From: an uncultured Bacteroidia bacterium
Lineage (GTDB): Bacteria > Bacteroidota > Bacteroidia > Bacteroidales > UBA932
Length of the DNA stretch: 64,000 bases
Assembly (NCBI GenBank): GCA_902789395.1
Contig: CADANY010000004.1
Location: forward strand, 111,317 to 175,316
Direction: 5' to 3'
Positions 7,491 to 16,007 of this stretch are shown piece after piece. Within the stretch, counting starts at the first letter, position 1; each line of letters opens with the position of its first letter. The notes under the pieces are model-generated. The model searched no databases, was not told the DNA's origin, and saw nothing but the letters and a program-made list of their open reading frames with translations. Both the position numbers and the translations under genes were made by a program.

Positions 7491-8501
7491 ATGGTAACGA
7501 TTTCTGACATCGCCAAAAAGCTCGGCATTACGCCGTCGACCGTATCCCGGGCTCTCTCGGGAAGTCCGAGAGTGAAAAATTCGACCCGTGAGGCGGTTGA
7601 ACGGATGGCAGAGCAATTGGGTTATGAACGCAATGAAGCCGCCTCCAGCCTGCGGAGGGGAAAGATCAATGCGGTCGGTATCGTCGTGCCGCGGATCAAC
7701 CGCGCTTTCTTCAGCAATGTCATCGGAGGTGCAGAATCCGTTTTGGATGAACACGGTTACTCCGTCATTATCTGCCAGAGCCACGAAAAGATCGAGGATG
7801 AGGTCAAAGCCCTCAAGATGCTCCGCAGCAACCGGGTCGCCGGAGTCCTTATATCCCATGCCATTCCGTCTGAAAATGGAAATCATATCCTTGAAAATAT
7901 CGATCCCAATGCGGTCCTTGTCCAGTTTGACCGTGTATTCAGTGACCTCCCAGGCCCACGGATCGTCAGCGAGAATTATAAGGGTGCCTATGAGGGGACC
8001 CGGCATTTGATCGAGAACGGTTACCGCCGGATCGGGAATATTGCAGGCTATCTTTCCTCGGAAGCGTATGTCCAGCGGCTTCAAGGATATAAGCAGGCGT
8101 TGCTCGATATGGGAATGGAAGTCGATGAAGAGATCATTTTCTATGATTCCATCGTCCGGGAAACCGGCTATCAGGCCGGAAAACTGGCCATTGAGCGCGG
8201 TTGTGACGCCGTATACAGTGCCGGTGACTATTCTGCGCTCGGGGTCATCGATGCAGTCCGCGAGGCCGGACTGCGCATTCCCGACGAATTCGGCATTGTC
8301 GGCACCGCCAATGAGCAGTTTACGGGCCTGATGACCCCCTCCCTGAGTTCGATGGCCCAGCATCCCTATGAAATGGGGCGACGTGCCGCCCAAGCGTTCC
8401 TGACCTCCCTCAAACCCGGCGCCCATGTCGGGGAAGTCTCGGTTCCTATGGAACTGATTATCCGCGAATCCTCATCCAGAAACCATATCGGCATCTTATG
8501 A
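7491..8501 (+). CDS. LacI-family transcriptional regulator of the pectin locus
   Basis: 336 residues from the ATG at 7491; the open frame extends 38 codons upstream, but that part covers the promoter and is not coding. Residues 2-55 are the helix-turn-helix and hinge (TISDIAKKLGITPSTVSRAL), followed by a periplasmic-binding-protein-like effector domain (GIVVPRINRAFFSNVIGGAE, VLVQFDRVF, GVIDAVREAGLRIPDEFGI). Probable function: repressor of kduD-kduI and of its own operon through the two CAAACGTTTG sites, released by a uronate such as KDG or a deoxy-diketo-uronate. The effector is inferred from context only. The stop overlaps the next start by 4 bp. Confidence 0.92.
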   Translation: MVTISDIAKKLGITPSTVSRALSGSPRVKNSTREAVERMAEQLGYERNEAASSLRRGKINAVGIVVPRINRAFFSNVIGGAESVLDEHGYSVIICQSHEKIEDEVKALKMLRSNRVAGVLISHAIPSENGNHILENIDPNAVLVQFDRVFSDLPGPRIVSENYKGAYEGTRHLIENGYRRIGNIAGYLSSEAYVQRLQGYKQALLDMGMEVDEEIIFYDSIVRETGYQAGKLAIERGCDAVYSAGDYSALGVIDAVREAGLRIPDEFGIVGTANEQFTGLMTPSLSSMAQHPYEMGRRAAQAFLTSLKPGAHVGEVSVPMELIIRESSSRNHIGIL

Positions 8502-9751
8502 AAAAAATGATTGTCTCCATCCTGTTGCTTTCGCTTCTACTGCCGCTTTCCGCCCAGAAGAGCGGGTTCAACTACGATGAGTCCAAGGTCCCTTCCTATT
8601 CGCTTCCGGATCTATTCGTGACGGAGAAGGGAAAACCGGTCCGAACGGCGCGCAGATGGGAGAGAATCCGCCGTCCCGAGATTCTGCATCTTTTCGAAAC
8701 GCAGGTCTACGGGATTTCCCCGGCCGCACCGGCGGGGATGCATGCACGCGTCGAAAAAGTGGTGGAGGATGCGTTCGGGGGAGCCGGAACGCTCAAGGAA
8801 GTCACCTTGTTCCTCGACCCCGCGGAAACCTATCCGGTCCATCTCCTGATCGCCGTCCCTAAAAATGCCGCGGGACCTGTTCCGGCCTTTCTCGGAATGA
8901 ATTTCTGGGGAAACCATACGACTACCGATGATCCCAATGTAACCATCCCGGACGGATGGAAAGGGGCCTACAGCGGAAAGGCAGTGACCGACCACCCCCG
9001 TGCGTTCAATGCCGAACGCTGGCCGTTCCAGTATATACTGGATCAGGGTTACGCTGTCGTAACATACTGCCGGGAAGATATCGATCCGGATTTTGACGAC
9101 GGGTTCCGAAACGGGGTCCACCGGCTTATGGACGGAGATACCCCGCGAACCGGGACTTCCTGGGGAACGATCGCTGCGTGGGCCTGGAGTCTCTCACGTG
9201 CACTCGACTATCTGAATGCGGATCCGGATATCGATGCCTCCCGGGTCGCCGTTTTCGGCCATTCCCGCCTCGGGAAGACCGCCCTCTGGGCCGGCGCGCA
9301 GGATCCGCGTTTCGCTCTTGTCATATCAAACTGCTCAGGCTGCGGCGGTGCGGCCCTTTCCAGAAGGTGCTTTGGGGAGACCGTCGGCCGGATCAATTCC
9401 AGTTTCCCGCACTGGTTCTGTTCGAATTTCCACCAATACAGTGACCATGAGGCGGACCTTCCGGTCGACCAGCATGAGCTGCTTGCCCTGATCGCCCCGC
9501 GTCCCCTCTATGTCGACAGCGCCAGCGAGGATCTCTGGGCTGACCCCCGCGGCGAGTACCTCTCTCTTTATGAGGCCTCAAAGGTCTATGCATTATATGG
9601 GTATGATACGCTGACGGACCCGGAGTCCCCGGAAATCGGGCATCCCGTCGTGCGCGGCCGGACCGGTTACCATATTCGGCAAGGCAAGCACAATATCCTC
9701 CTCTATGACTGGCAGCAATTCATTTCCTTTGCCGACCGTTTCCTTAAATGA
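8498..9751 (+). CDS. Secreted CE15-like alpha/beta-hydrolase esterase
   Basis: 417 residues with a signal peptide ending in LSAQ (residue 20). The serine nucleophile is in GHSRLGKTALW (Ser256), followed by NCSGCGGAALSRRCFGETV, the layout of CE15 glucuronoyl esterases and of related pectin methylesterases (CE19). A C-terminal GKHN (His398) probably supplies the catalytic histidine. In this pectin locus removal of methyl or other esters from galacturonate is more likely than cleavage of lignin-glucuronoyl esters, but sequence does not decide. It acts in the periplasm or at the surface. Starts and stops overlap neighbours as ATGA at both ends. Confidence 0.8.
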   Translation: MKKMIVSILLLSLLLPLSAQKSGFNYDESKVPSYSLPDLFVTEKGKPVRTARRWERIRRPEILHLFETQVYGISPAAPAGMHARVEKVVEDAFGGAGTLKEVTLFLDPAETYPVHLLIAVPKNAAGPVPAFLGMNFWGNHTTTDDPNVTIPDGWKGAYSGKAVTDHPRAFNAERWPFQYILDQGYAVVTYCREDIDPDFDDGFRNGVHRLMDGDTPRTGTSWGTIAAWAWSLSRALDYLNADPDIDASRVAVFGHSRLGKTALWAGAQDPRFALVISNCSGCGGAALSRRCFGETVGRINSSFPHWFCSNFHQYSDHEADLPVDQHELLALIAPRPLYVDSASEDLWADPRGEYLSLYEASKVYALYGYDTLTDPESPEIGHPVVRGRTGYHIRQGKHNILLYDWQQFISFADRFLK

Positions 9752-11235
9752 CCAATCCCTACCGCATGAAGATACACTATAACCCATTCATCCTTTTTGC
9801 AGCCAGCTGTCTGCTCGCTCTCTCCTGTACCGGAAACGAGAGTGAGTTTGCTGCATTATATGAGGACCTTCCTTTTTCCATGCCGGTCGTTTCGCGGCCG
9901 GAGATCCCTTCCCGCCAGGTTGACATCCGTGATTTCGGCGGCGTCGGGGATGGACGGACGCTCAATACAGAGGCTTTCGGGAGGGCGTTAGCCGACCTCT
10001 CCGGCAAAGGCGGGGGCCATCTTATTGTCCCGGAGGGTATCTGGCTGACCGGTCCGATTTCGCTGGAAAGCCATATCGATCTCCATGTCACCGAGAATGC
10101 CATTCTTGTCTTTTCTCCCGATCAGGATCTCTATCCGATCATTGATACCAACTTTGAGGGCCTCGACGTGCGCCGCTGCCTTTCTCCGATCAACGCCCAA
10201 GGGGCTGAACACATTTCTATCACGGGCGGCGGTATCATAGACGGAAGCGGCGAATATTGGCGGGAGGTCAAAAAACGCAAGGTCTCTTCCGACCAGTGGA
10301 AGGCGATCCTCGGCCGGGGCGGAATCCTCAGCGAAGACGGTTCCGTCTGGTATCCGGACGAGGGGTACATGAAAGCCCGCCTGACGGCCGGATCCCTGAA
10401 TTACCCGGACCCGTCGCTCGATGAACAGGAAATTAAGACCTTCCTCCGTCCTGTCATGGTCTCCCTCCGGGAATGCGACCATATTCTGATTGAAGACTGC
10501 ACCTTCCAGAATTCCCCTTGTTGGAATATCCATCCGATCTATTGCAAGAACATGATTATCAATCATATCACTGTTCGTAATCCGCATTATTCCGCGAACG
10601 GAGACGGGATTGACATCGATGCCTGCGAGAACGTTATCCTGACGAACTCATCCTTTGACGTCGGTGATGACGCCATCTGTATCAAATCCGGAAAAGACGC
10701 CGACGGACGCCGGCACGGGAAAGCCTGCCGCAACCTCCTGATCTCCGGCTGTACGGTCTATCACGGCCACGGCGGCTTTGTCATCGGCAGTGAAATGAGC
10801 GGGGGAGTCGACCATATCCTCGTCGAAAAATGCCGTTTCATCGGGACCGACGTGGGACTTCGTTTCAAAAGTACCCGCGGACGGGGAGGGCTGGTCGAAA
10901 AGATCTGGTGCAGAGATATTTACATGAAAGATATCGTGACGTATGGCGTCATTTTCAACCTCTATTATGCCGGCGTTGCCGCGACGGATATTAACGGTGA
11001 AACGAAAGAAGATATCCAGCCGGTTGACGAAACGACACCGGTATTCCGGGATGTAACCTTTGACCGGATCATCTGCGCCGGCGCCCGCCAGTCCGTCTAT
11101 GTGAACGGTCTTCCTGAGATGCCTGTCCGCGGACTCCGGTTCAGGGATTGTACCTTCTCCTCCGAAAAGGAAAGAGAGGTCCATTATGCCGAAGATCTTG
11201 TTTTTGAGAACATTACTGAAACAACGACCCGATGA
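9748..11235 (+). CDS. GH28 polygalacturonase-type glycoside hydrolase
   Basis: 495 residues; signal with lipobox-like LLALSCTG. The right-handed beta-helix carries GH28 motifs: NGDGID (from 284), GDD (306-308) within VGDDAICIKSGKDADG, GHG (340-342, His341) and RFK (372-374). The three aspartates and the histidine form the inverting catalytic site. It likely trims galacturonate from homogalacturonan or rhamnogalacturonan oligosaccharides, exo- or endo-acting not decided. The 4-bp overlaps on both sides support the start at 9748, although ATG 9766 is possible. Confidence 0.93.
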   Translation: MTNPYRMKIHYNPFILFAASCLLALSCTGNESEFAALYEDLPFSMPVVSRPEIPSRQVDIRDFGGVGDGRTLNTEAFGRALADLSGKGGGHLIVPEGIWLTGPISLESHIDLHVTENAILVFSPDQDLYPIIDTNFEGLDVRRCLSPINAQGAEHISITGGGIIDGSGEYWREVKKRKVSSDQWKAILGRGGILSEDGSVWYPDEGYMKARLTAGSLNYPDPSLDEQEIKTFLRPVMVSLRECDHILIEDCTFQNSPCWNIHPIYCKNMIINHITVRNPHYSANGDGIDIDACENVILTNSSFDVGDDAICIKSGKDADGRRHGKACRNLLISGCTVYHGHGGFVIGSEMSGGVDHILVEKCRFIGTDVGLRFKSTRGRGGLVEKIWCRDIYMKDIVTYGVIFNLYYAGVAATDINGETKEDIQPVDETTPVFRDVTFDRIICAGARQSVYVNGLPEMPVRGLRFRDCTFSSEKEREVHYAEDLVFENITETTTR

Positions 11236-12917
11236 GAAGATTCTTTTTTACGTTCCTGGCGCTTGCCGCCGTTCTTGTCTGCTCTTCCTCTACCATCCAT
11301 CTGATGGGAGATTCCACCATGGCGGACAAAGACCTTTCCAACGGAAATCCTGAACGGGGCTGGGGCATGATGTTTCCGAACTTCGTCGAAGGGATGGAGG
11401 TGATCAACTATGCCCAGAACGGGCGGAGTACCAAGAGTTTCATCGACCGCGGTCTGTGGGATAAGGTCAAAGCGAACCTCAAAGCCGGCGACTGGGTCTT
11501 CATCCAGTTCGGCCACAATGACGCCAAGGAAAGCGACCCCGAGCGTTATGCCGCTCCTTTCGGAGCCTACCAGGACAATCTCCGACTTTTTGTCCGCACG
11601 GCCCTTCAAGCAGGAGCCCATCCGGTTCTGCTGACCCCGGTTGCCCGTCGCTGGTTCAAGGACGGAAAACTGGACCGGAACTGCCATACGGATTATCCTG
11701 AGGCCATGAAACAGGTCGCTGCGGAATTCGGCATTCCGCTTCTGGACATGACGACGCGGACCCTGGATTGGATCGAAGGTCTCGGCGATGAGGCGTCCCG
11801 GCCTTATTTCATGCATCTCGAACCCGGTCGCTATGCCTGTGCCCCGGAAGGGAAGGTGGACAATACCCACACCAAAGCAGCCGGCGCCCGGAAGGTCGCG
11901 AAGCTGGTTTGCGACTGCATCCGGGAGCAGCTCCCCGAGATTGCGGAGCACCTGGTCTATTATGATATCGTCGTGGATCCGAACGGCTTCGGGGATTATT
12001 TCACCATCCAGGAAGCCATCAATGCTGTCCCGGATTACAGCCATGAGGCGATTACGACGATACTTGTCAAGAAAGGCGTGTACCATGAAATGGTTACGAT
12101 CCCGCATAACAAATTCCGGATCCATATCAAAGGGCAGGGCGCAGAAGATACGATTCTGACTTACGGAAAATATGCGACACAGCCTTGGGAACTGAACGGC
12201 CTTCCGACCGGAACGTCAGGAAGTGCAACCCTTTATATGCACTCGAGCTATGTGACGATGGAAGATATGACCGTTGAGAACAGCGCCGGGGAAGGGAAGG
12301 CCATCGGCCAGGCGGTCGCTCTTTTTACCGACGGCGATTTCCTCTTCTTCAACCGCTGCCGTTTCATCGGCAACCAGGATACGGTCTATACCTACGGACG
12401 CTACGGAAAGGACGGCGGAGTCAAGCGCAACTACTTCCTCGACTGCTATATAGAAGGTACGACGGATTTTATTTTCGGACCCTCTGTCGCGTGGTTCGAA
12501 AACTGTCATATCCATTCGAAGAAAAACAGTTATGTGACAGCCGCCTCGACATTCGAAGGACAGAAGTGGGGGTATGTCTTCCACAAGTGCCGTCTGACGG
12601 CCGCCCCCGGGATAGACAAGTGCTATCTCGGACGTCCCTGGGGCGCGTATGCCAAGACGGTTTTCATCGAGTGCGAACTTGGATCCCATATCCTCCCCGA
12701 CGGGTGGCATGACTGGGAGAAGCCTGGCAAACCCGATACGAAGAAGAATTCGTATTATGCTGAGTATAAGAACTATGGACCCGGTGCAGCTTCAAAGAAG
12801 GAGCGGGTGAAGTGGTCCCGGCAACTGACGGACCGGCAGGCAGCGGAATATACTTTTGAAAACGTGATGTACCAGAAACAGGACGGCATCGTCTGGAATC
12901 CGTACGACAACCGATGA
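11232..12917 (+). CDS. Fused CE12 acetylesterase and CE8 pectin methylesterase
   Basis: 561 residues, secreted. Residues ~21-240 form an SGNH hydrolase of the CE12 rhamnogalacturonan-acetylesterase type: GDST (Ser28), NGRSTKSF, GHND (Asn96) and a later NTHTKAAGA with the catalytic His. Residues ~250-561 form a CE8 pectin methylesterase beta-helix: NGFGDYFTIQEAI, GNQDTVYT (Gln382, Asp383), TTDFIFG (Asp412) and GRPWG (Arg468, Trp470). All key residues of both families are present, so both halves should be active. One polypeptide would remove acetyl and methyl groups from pectin, clearing the way for PL1 and GH28. 4-bp overlaps on both sides. Confidence 0.93.
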   Translation: MRRFFFTFLALAAVLVCSSSTIHLMGDSTMADKDLSNGNPERGWGMMFPNFVEGMEVINYAQNGRSTKSFIDRGLWDKVKANLKAGDWVFIQFGHNDAKESDPERYAAPFGAYQDNLRLFVRTALQAGAHPVLLTPVARRWFKDGKLDRNCHTDYPEAMKQVAAEFGIPLLDMTTRTLDWIEGLGDEASRPYFMHLEPGRYACAPEGKVDNTHTKAAGARKVAKLVCDCIREQLPEIAEHLVYYDIVVDPNGFGDYFTIQEAINAVPDYSHEAITTILVKKGVYHEMVTIPHNKFRIHIKGQGAEDTILTYGKYATQPWELNGLPTGTSGSATLYMHSSYVTMEDMTVENSAGEGKAIGQAVALFTDGDFLFFNRCRFIGNQDTVYTYGRYGKDGGVKRNYFLDCYIEGTTDFIFGPSVAWFENCHIHSKKNSYVTAASTFEGQKWGYVFHKCRLTAAPGIDKCYLGRPWGAYAKTVFIECELGSHILPDGWHDWEKPGKPDTKKNSYYAEYKNYGPGAASKKERVKWSRQLTDRQAAEYTFENVMYQKQDGIVWNPYDNR

Positions 12918-14110
12918 AAAAGGGATGGATCATAGCGGCCGTCGCCGCCCTTCTGGCTTCCTGTGCAGGGAAGCAGCCCCTCTCCGTCCGGCTTGTCCGG
13001 AGCGAAATCGCGCGGAATCCCGAAGCCTCCTGGATCGACGGCCAGGAAGGAAAACTCAAATGGAACTATACCACCGGCCTGGAACTCAAGGCCTTCCTCG
13101 ACGTCTATGACCGGTACGCAGCCGGTCTTTCCGAGCGAAGCGAAGAATCTCTCCTGGATTACGTTGACGCCTGGTATGATGCGATCATCGACTCTACCGG
13201 CCTGATCTACAAATACAAAGTTTCGAATTATTCTACGGACCATATCTGTCCGGGCCGGACCCTTTTCCGCCTCTATGAACTGACCGGGAAAGAGAAGTAC
13301 CGTATGGCGATGGATACGCTTTACCATCAGATCCAGGGCCAGCCCCGCACTCCGGAAGGCGGTTTCTGGCACAAGAAGGTCTATCCGCAGCAGATGTGGC
13401 TGGACGGACTTTACATGGCCCAGCCTTTCTATGCGGAGTATACCCTGCGTTTCGTCCCGGACAGCCTGCAGGCCCGGAATTTCGATGATATCGTCCGTCA
13501 ATTCAAAACGGTGGCGGAGCATACCTTCGATCCCGCGACCGGCCTGTACCGCCATGCCTGGGATTCTTCCCATGAAATGTTCTGGGCTAACTCCGAGACG
13601 GGGCAGTCCGACCATGCCTGGGGAAGGGCCCTCGGGTGGTATGCGATGGCCCTTGTCGATGTTCTGGAACTTCTTCCTGAAACGGTTTCCGGCCGCGGTG
13701 ACCTTGTCCGGATCCTGCAGGGGATTTTCGACAAGCTTCCGGAATATGCCGATTCGGCCAGCGGGATGTGGTATCAGGTGCTGGACAGCCCCGGAAGGGA
13801 AGGGAACTATGTCGAAGCGACCTGCAGCGCGATGTTCGTCTATTCGATGCTGAAAGGAATCCGCCTCGGTATCCTTGAAATCCCTCTGAAGACCGCCCGG
13901 GAAAAGTATGACGCTTTTGTCCGGACTTTTGTGACCCGGGACGGGGGTCTTGTCAGCCTGGAGCGCTGCTGCGAGGTGGCTGGTCTCGGCGGCAAGGACA
14001 ACCGCCGGGGCGATTATGATTATTATATTAATGAACGCGTGCGTGCCAACGATCCGAAGGGCATCGGTCCCGCCATCTGGGCCGCACTTGAAATGGAAGC
14101 ATGCAAATGA
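12914..14110 (+). CDS. GH105 unsaturated rhamnogalacturonyl/galacturonyl hydrolase
   Basis: 398 residues with lipobox-like LLASCAG (Cys17). The alpha/alpha-barrel shows WLDGLYMAQPF (Asp164) and DHAWGRALGWY (from Asp233), the acidic and aromatic residues of the YteR/YesR family. It hydrates the 4,5-double bond left by pectate lyase, releasing unsaturated galacturonate that becomes the KduI substrate. Residues 72-79 read LSERSEES; this segment is encoded by a 26-bp interspersed repeat (13125-13150) and looks like an in-frame insertion in a loop between helices. It should not touch the active site. Confidence 0.93.
   Translation: MKKGWIIAAVAALLASCAGKQPLSVRLVRSEIARNPEASWIDGQEGKLKWNYTTGLELKAFLDVYDRYAAGLSERSEESLLDYVDAWYDAIIDSTGLIYKYKVSNYSTDHICPGRTLFRLYELTGKEKYRMAMDTLYHQIQGQPRTPEGGFWHKKVYPQQMWLDGLYMAQPFYAEYTLRFVPDSLQARNFDDIVRQFKTVAEHTFDPATGLYRHAWDSSHEMFWANSETGQSDHAWGRALGWYAMALVDVLELLPETVSGRGDLVRILQGIFDKLPEYADSASGMWYQVLDSPGREGNYVEATCSAMFVYSMLKGIRLGILEIPLKTAREKYDAFVRTFVTRDGGLVSLERCCEVAGLGGKDNRRGDYDYYINERVRANDPKGIGPAIWAALEMEACK
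13125..13150 (+). repeat. 26-bp interspersed repeat (SERSEES type), copy 2, inside GH105
   Basis: 24 of 26 bases match the uxaA copy; changes at the 4th and 8th positions. It is translated in frame as part of LSERSEES. Confidence 0.8.
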
Positions 14111-15981
14111 GAAAGATGAGAAACATAAGCCTTCTGGCAGTTATCCTCGTTCTGGGCGTAGCCTGCGGGGAGAAGGAACCGGATCCCGTGAAGCCTGTAT
14201 CCCTCTCCGCTCCTGCCGGGGTCAAGCTGAACCGGCAGACTGACCACTCCCTGATTTTCCAATGGGATGCCGTCGAGAATGCGGAGGTCTATTCCTGGAA
14301 ACTCCTTCAGGGATCGGCTGAAGTCCAGACCGGGCAGACCCGGAATACCAATGCCATCATCGATGCGCTGGTCAAGGGCACTACGTACCAGTTTGCCGTC
14401 CGGGCCGAATCCGGAGAATCTGCTTCTGCGTGGTCGGCTTATGTTGAAGGAATTCCCGGCGGTGTTCCGGATACGCCGTCTCCGGGGACTGATCCTGATC
14501 CCCAGCCCGGAAAGGATCCTGTTACAGATGCGGTTTATGCCGGTTTCTCCATCCCTGAAGCCGAGGAAGACGGTACGCCGCGTGCTTTTCCGGGTGCAGA
14601 AGGCGGCGGCATGTACACGACCGGCGGCCGCGGAGGCAAGGTCCTCCATGTAACGACCCTGAATGATTCCGGTGAAGGTTCCCTTCGCTGGGCGGTCGGG
14701 CAAAGCGGTGCCCGTACGATCGTTTTCGATGTCGCCGGTGTCATTGAACTGCAGTCTTCTATCCAGATCAAGAACGGTAACCTGACCATCGCAGGCCAGA
14801 CGGCTCCCGGGGACGGAATCTGCCTGAAGAACTATACTTTCAATATCGCCGCCGACAATGTCATCATCCGTTTCCTCCATTTCCGGCTCGGAGATGAGGG
14901 CGCGAATGCCGGTGACGGCGAGGATTGTATCTGGGGCCGCTACCACAATCATATCGTCATCGACCACTGCTCGATGAGCTGGTCCATCGACGAATGCGCC
15001 TCTTTCTACGCGAATGAATTCTTTACGATGCAGTGGTGCATCATCGCCGAATCCCTCCGCAGTACGATCCATTCGAAGGGGAGCCATGGCTACGGCGGTA
15101 TCTGGGGCGGAAAGAACGCCAGTTTCCACCACAATATCCTGGCCCATCACGACAGCCGGAACGCCCGGATCGACCATCCTCATATCTACGAGAGCCATAC
15201 CAATCCCGCCCGTCGAGGGAATGTGGAATTCCGGAATAATGTGATTTACAACTGGGGCAACAACAGCACCTACGGCGGAGAAGGCGGCTGGTTCAATATC
15301 GTCAACAATTATTATAAGCCGGGTCCCTCCTCGAAAGACCGGAAGTATTTTGTCGATGCCTATTCCGTCTACAGCAGCTGCTCGACCTGCGGTAAATCCA
15401 ACATCGACGAAGGGTATCCCGAACTCTATATGAGCGGAAATGTCCATACGGCATACCAGGATATCTCTTCGGACAACAAGGCGGGTATCTACTGGCATAA
15501 CGGAGCCGGACATAACCACTACAACAGCACCCGCTCCTCGGCGCTGCCGATCGTCGGAAAAGATCAGGCCGCTGCCTATTCGACCGTCCACACCGCTGCC
15601 GAGGCACTGAATGCCGTCTGCTCCTGGGGCGGAGCCTCCCTCAAGCGGGACAACGTTGATACACGTGTCGTCAGCCATGTAAAAGAAGGCAAGGGAACCC
15701 TTGTCGACAATATCGAAGACGTCAAGGCAAAGTACGGTGCGGCCTGGCAGACCTATACCGCTACCTCCGGGGAACTGTCCAAAACGAAAGACACGGACGG
15801 AGATGGCATGCCGGACTGGTTTGAAGAGGAATTCGGACTCGACAAGGCCAAAGCTTCCGACGGTGCCGACATCTGGCTGGACAAGAACGGCCGTTACACG
15901 AATCTGGAGATGTACCTCCACTATCTGGTCAAGGTAATTGTAGCCGGAGGCAATGCCGGCGGATCCTATAATAAACTCTAG
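14107..15981 (+). CDS. PL1 pectate lyase with FnIII domain
   Basis: 624 residues from ATG 14107, chosen because it gives the same ATGA overlap as every upstream junction; ATG 14101 and 14116 are alternatives. Lipobox GVACGE, then a fibronectin type III domain (about 35-120) and a Pro-rich linker. The parallel beta-helix begins at AFPGAEGGGMYTTGGRGG and contains AGQTAPGDGICL, DHCSMSWSIDE and HNILAHHDSRNARIDHP, hallmarks of PL1. A C-terminal DTDGDGMPDWFEEEFGLD is a calcium-binding loop repeat. It cleaves homogalacturonan by beta-elimination at the cell surface, producing the unsaturated ends handled by GH105, KduI and KduD. Confidence 0.93.
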   Translation: MRKMRNISLLAVILVLGVACGEKEPDPVKPVSLSAPAGVKLNRQTDHSLIFQWDAVENAEVYSWKLLQGSAEVQTGQTRNTNAIIDALVKGTTYQFAVRAESGESASAWSAYVEGIPGGVPDTPSPGTDPDPQPGKDPVTDAVYAGFSIPEAEEDGTPRAFPGAEGGGMYTTGGRGGKVLHVTTLNDSGEGSLRWAVGQSGARTIVFDVAGVIELQSSIQIKNGNLTIAGQTAPGDGICLKNYTFNIAADNVIIRFLHFRLGDEGANAGDGEDCIWGRYHNHIVIDHCSMSWSIDECASFYANEFFTMQWCIIAESLRSTIHSKGSHGYGGIWGGKNASFHHNILAHHDSRNARIDHPHIYESHTNPARRGNVEFRNNVIYNWGNNSTYGGEGGWFNIVNNYYKPGPSSKDRKYFVDAYSVYSSCSTCGKSNIDEGYPELYMSGNVHTAYQDISSDNKAGIYWHNGAGHNHYNSTRSSALPIVGKDQAAAYSTVHTAAEALNAVCSWGGASLKRDNVDTRVVSHVKEGKGTLVDNIEDVKAKYGAAWQTYTATSGELSKTKDTDGDGMPDWFEEEFGLDKAKASDGADIWLDKNGRYTNLEMYLHYLVKVIVAGGNAGGSYNKL

Positions 15982-16007
15982 TATTAACATATTTAAGATT
16001 AAAACCA

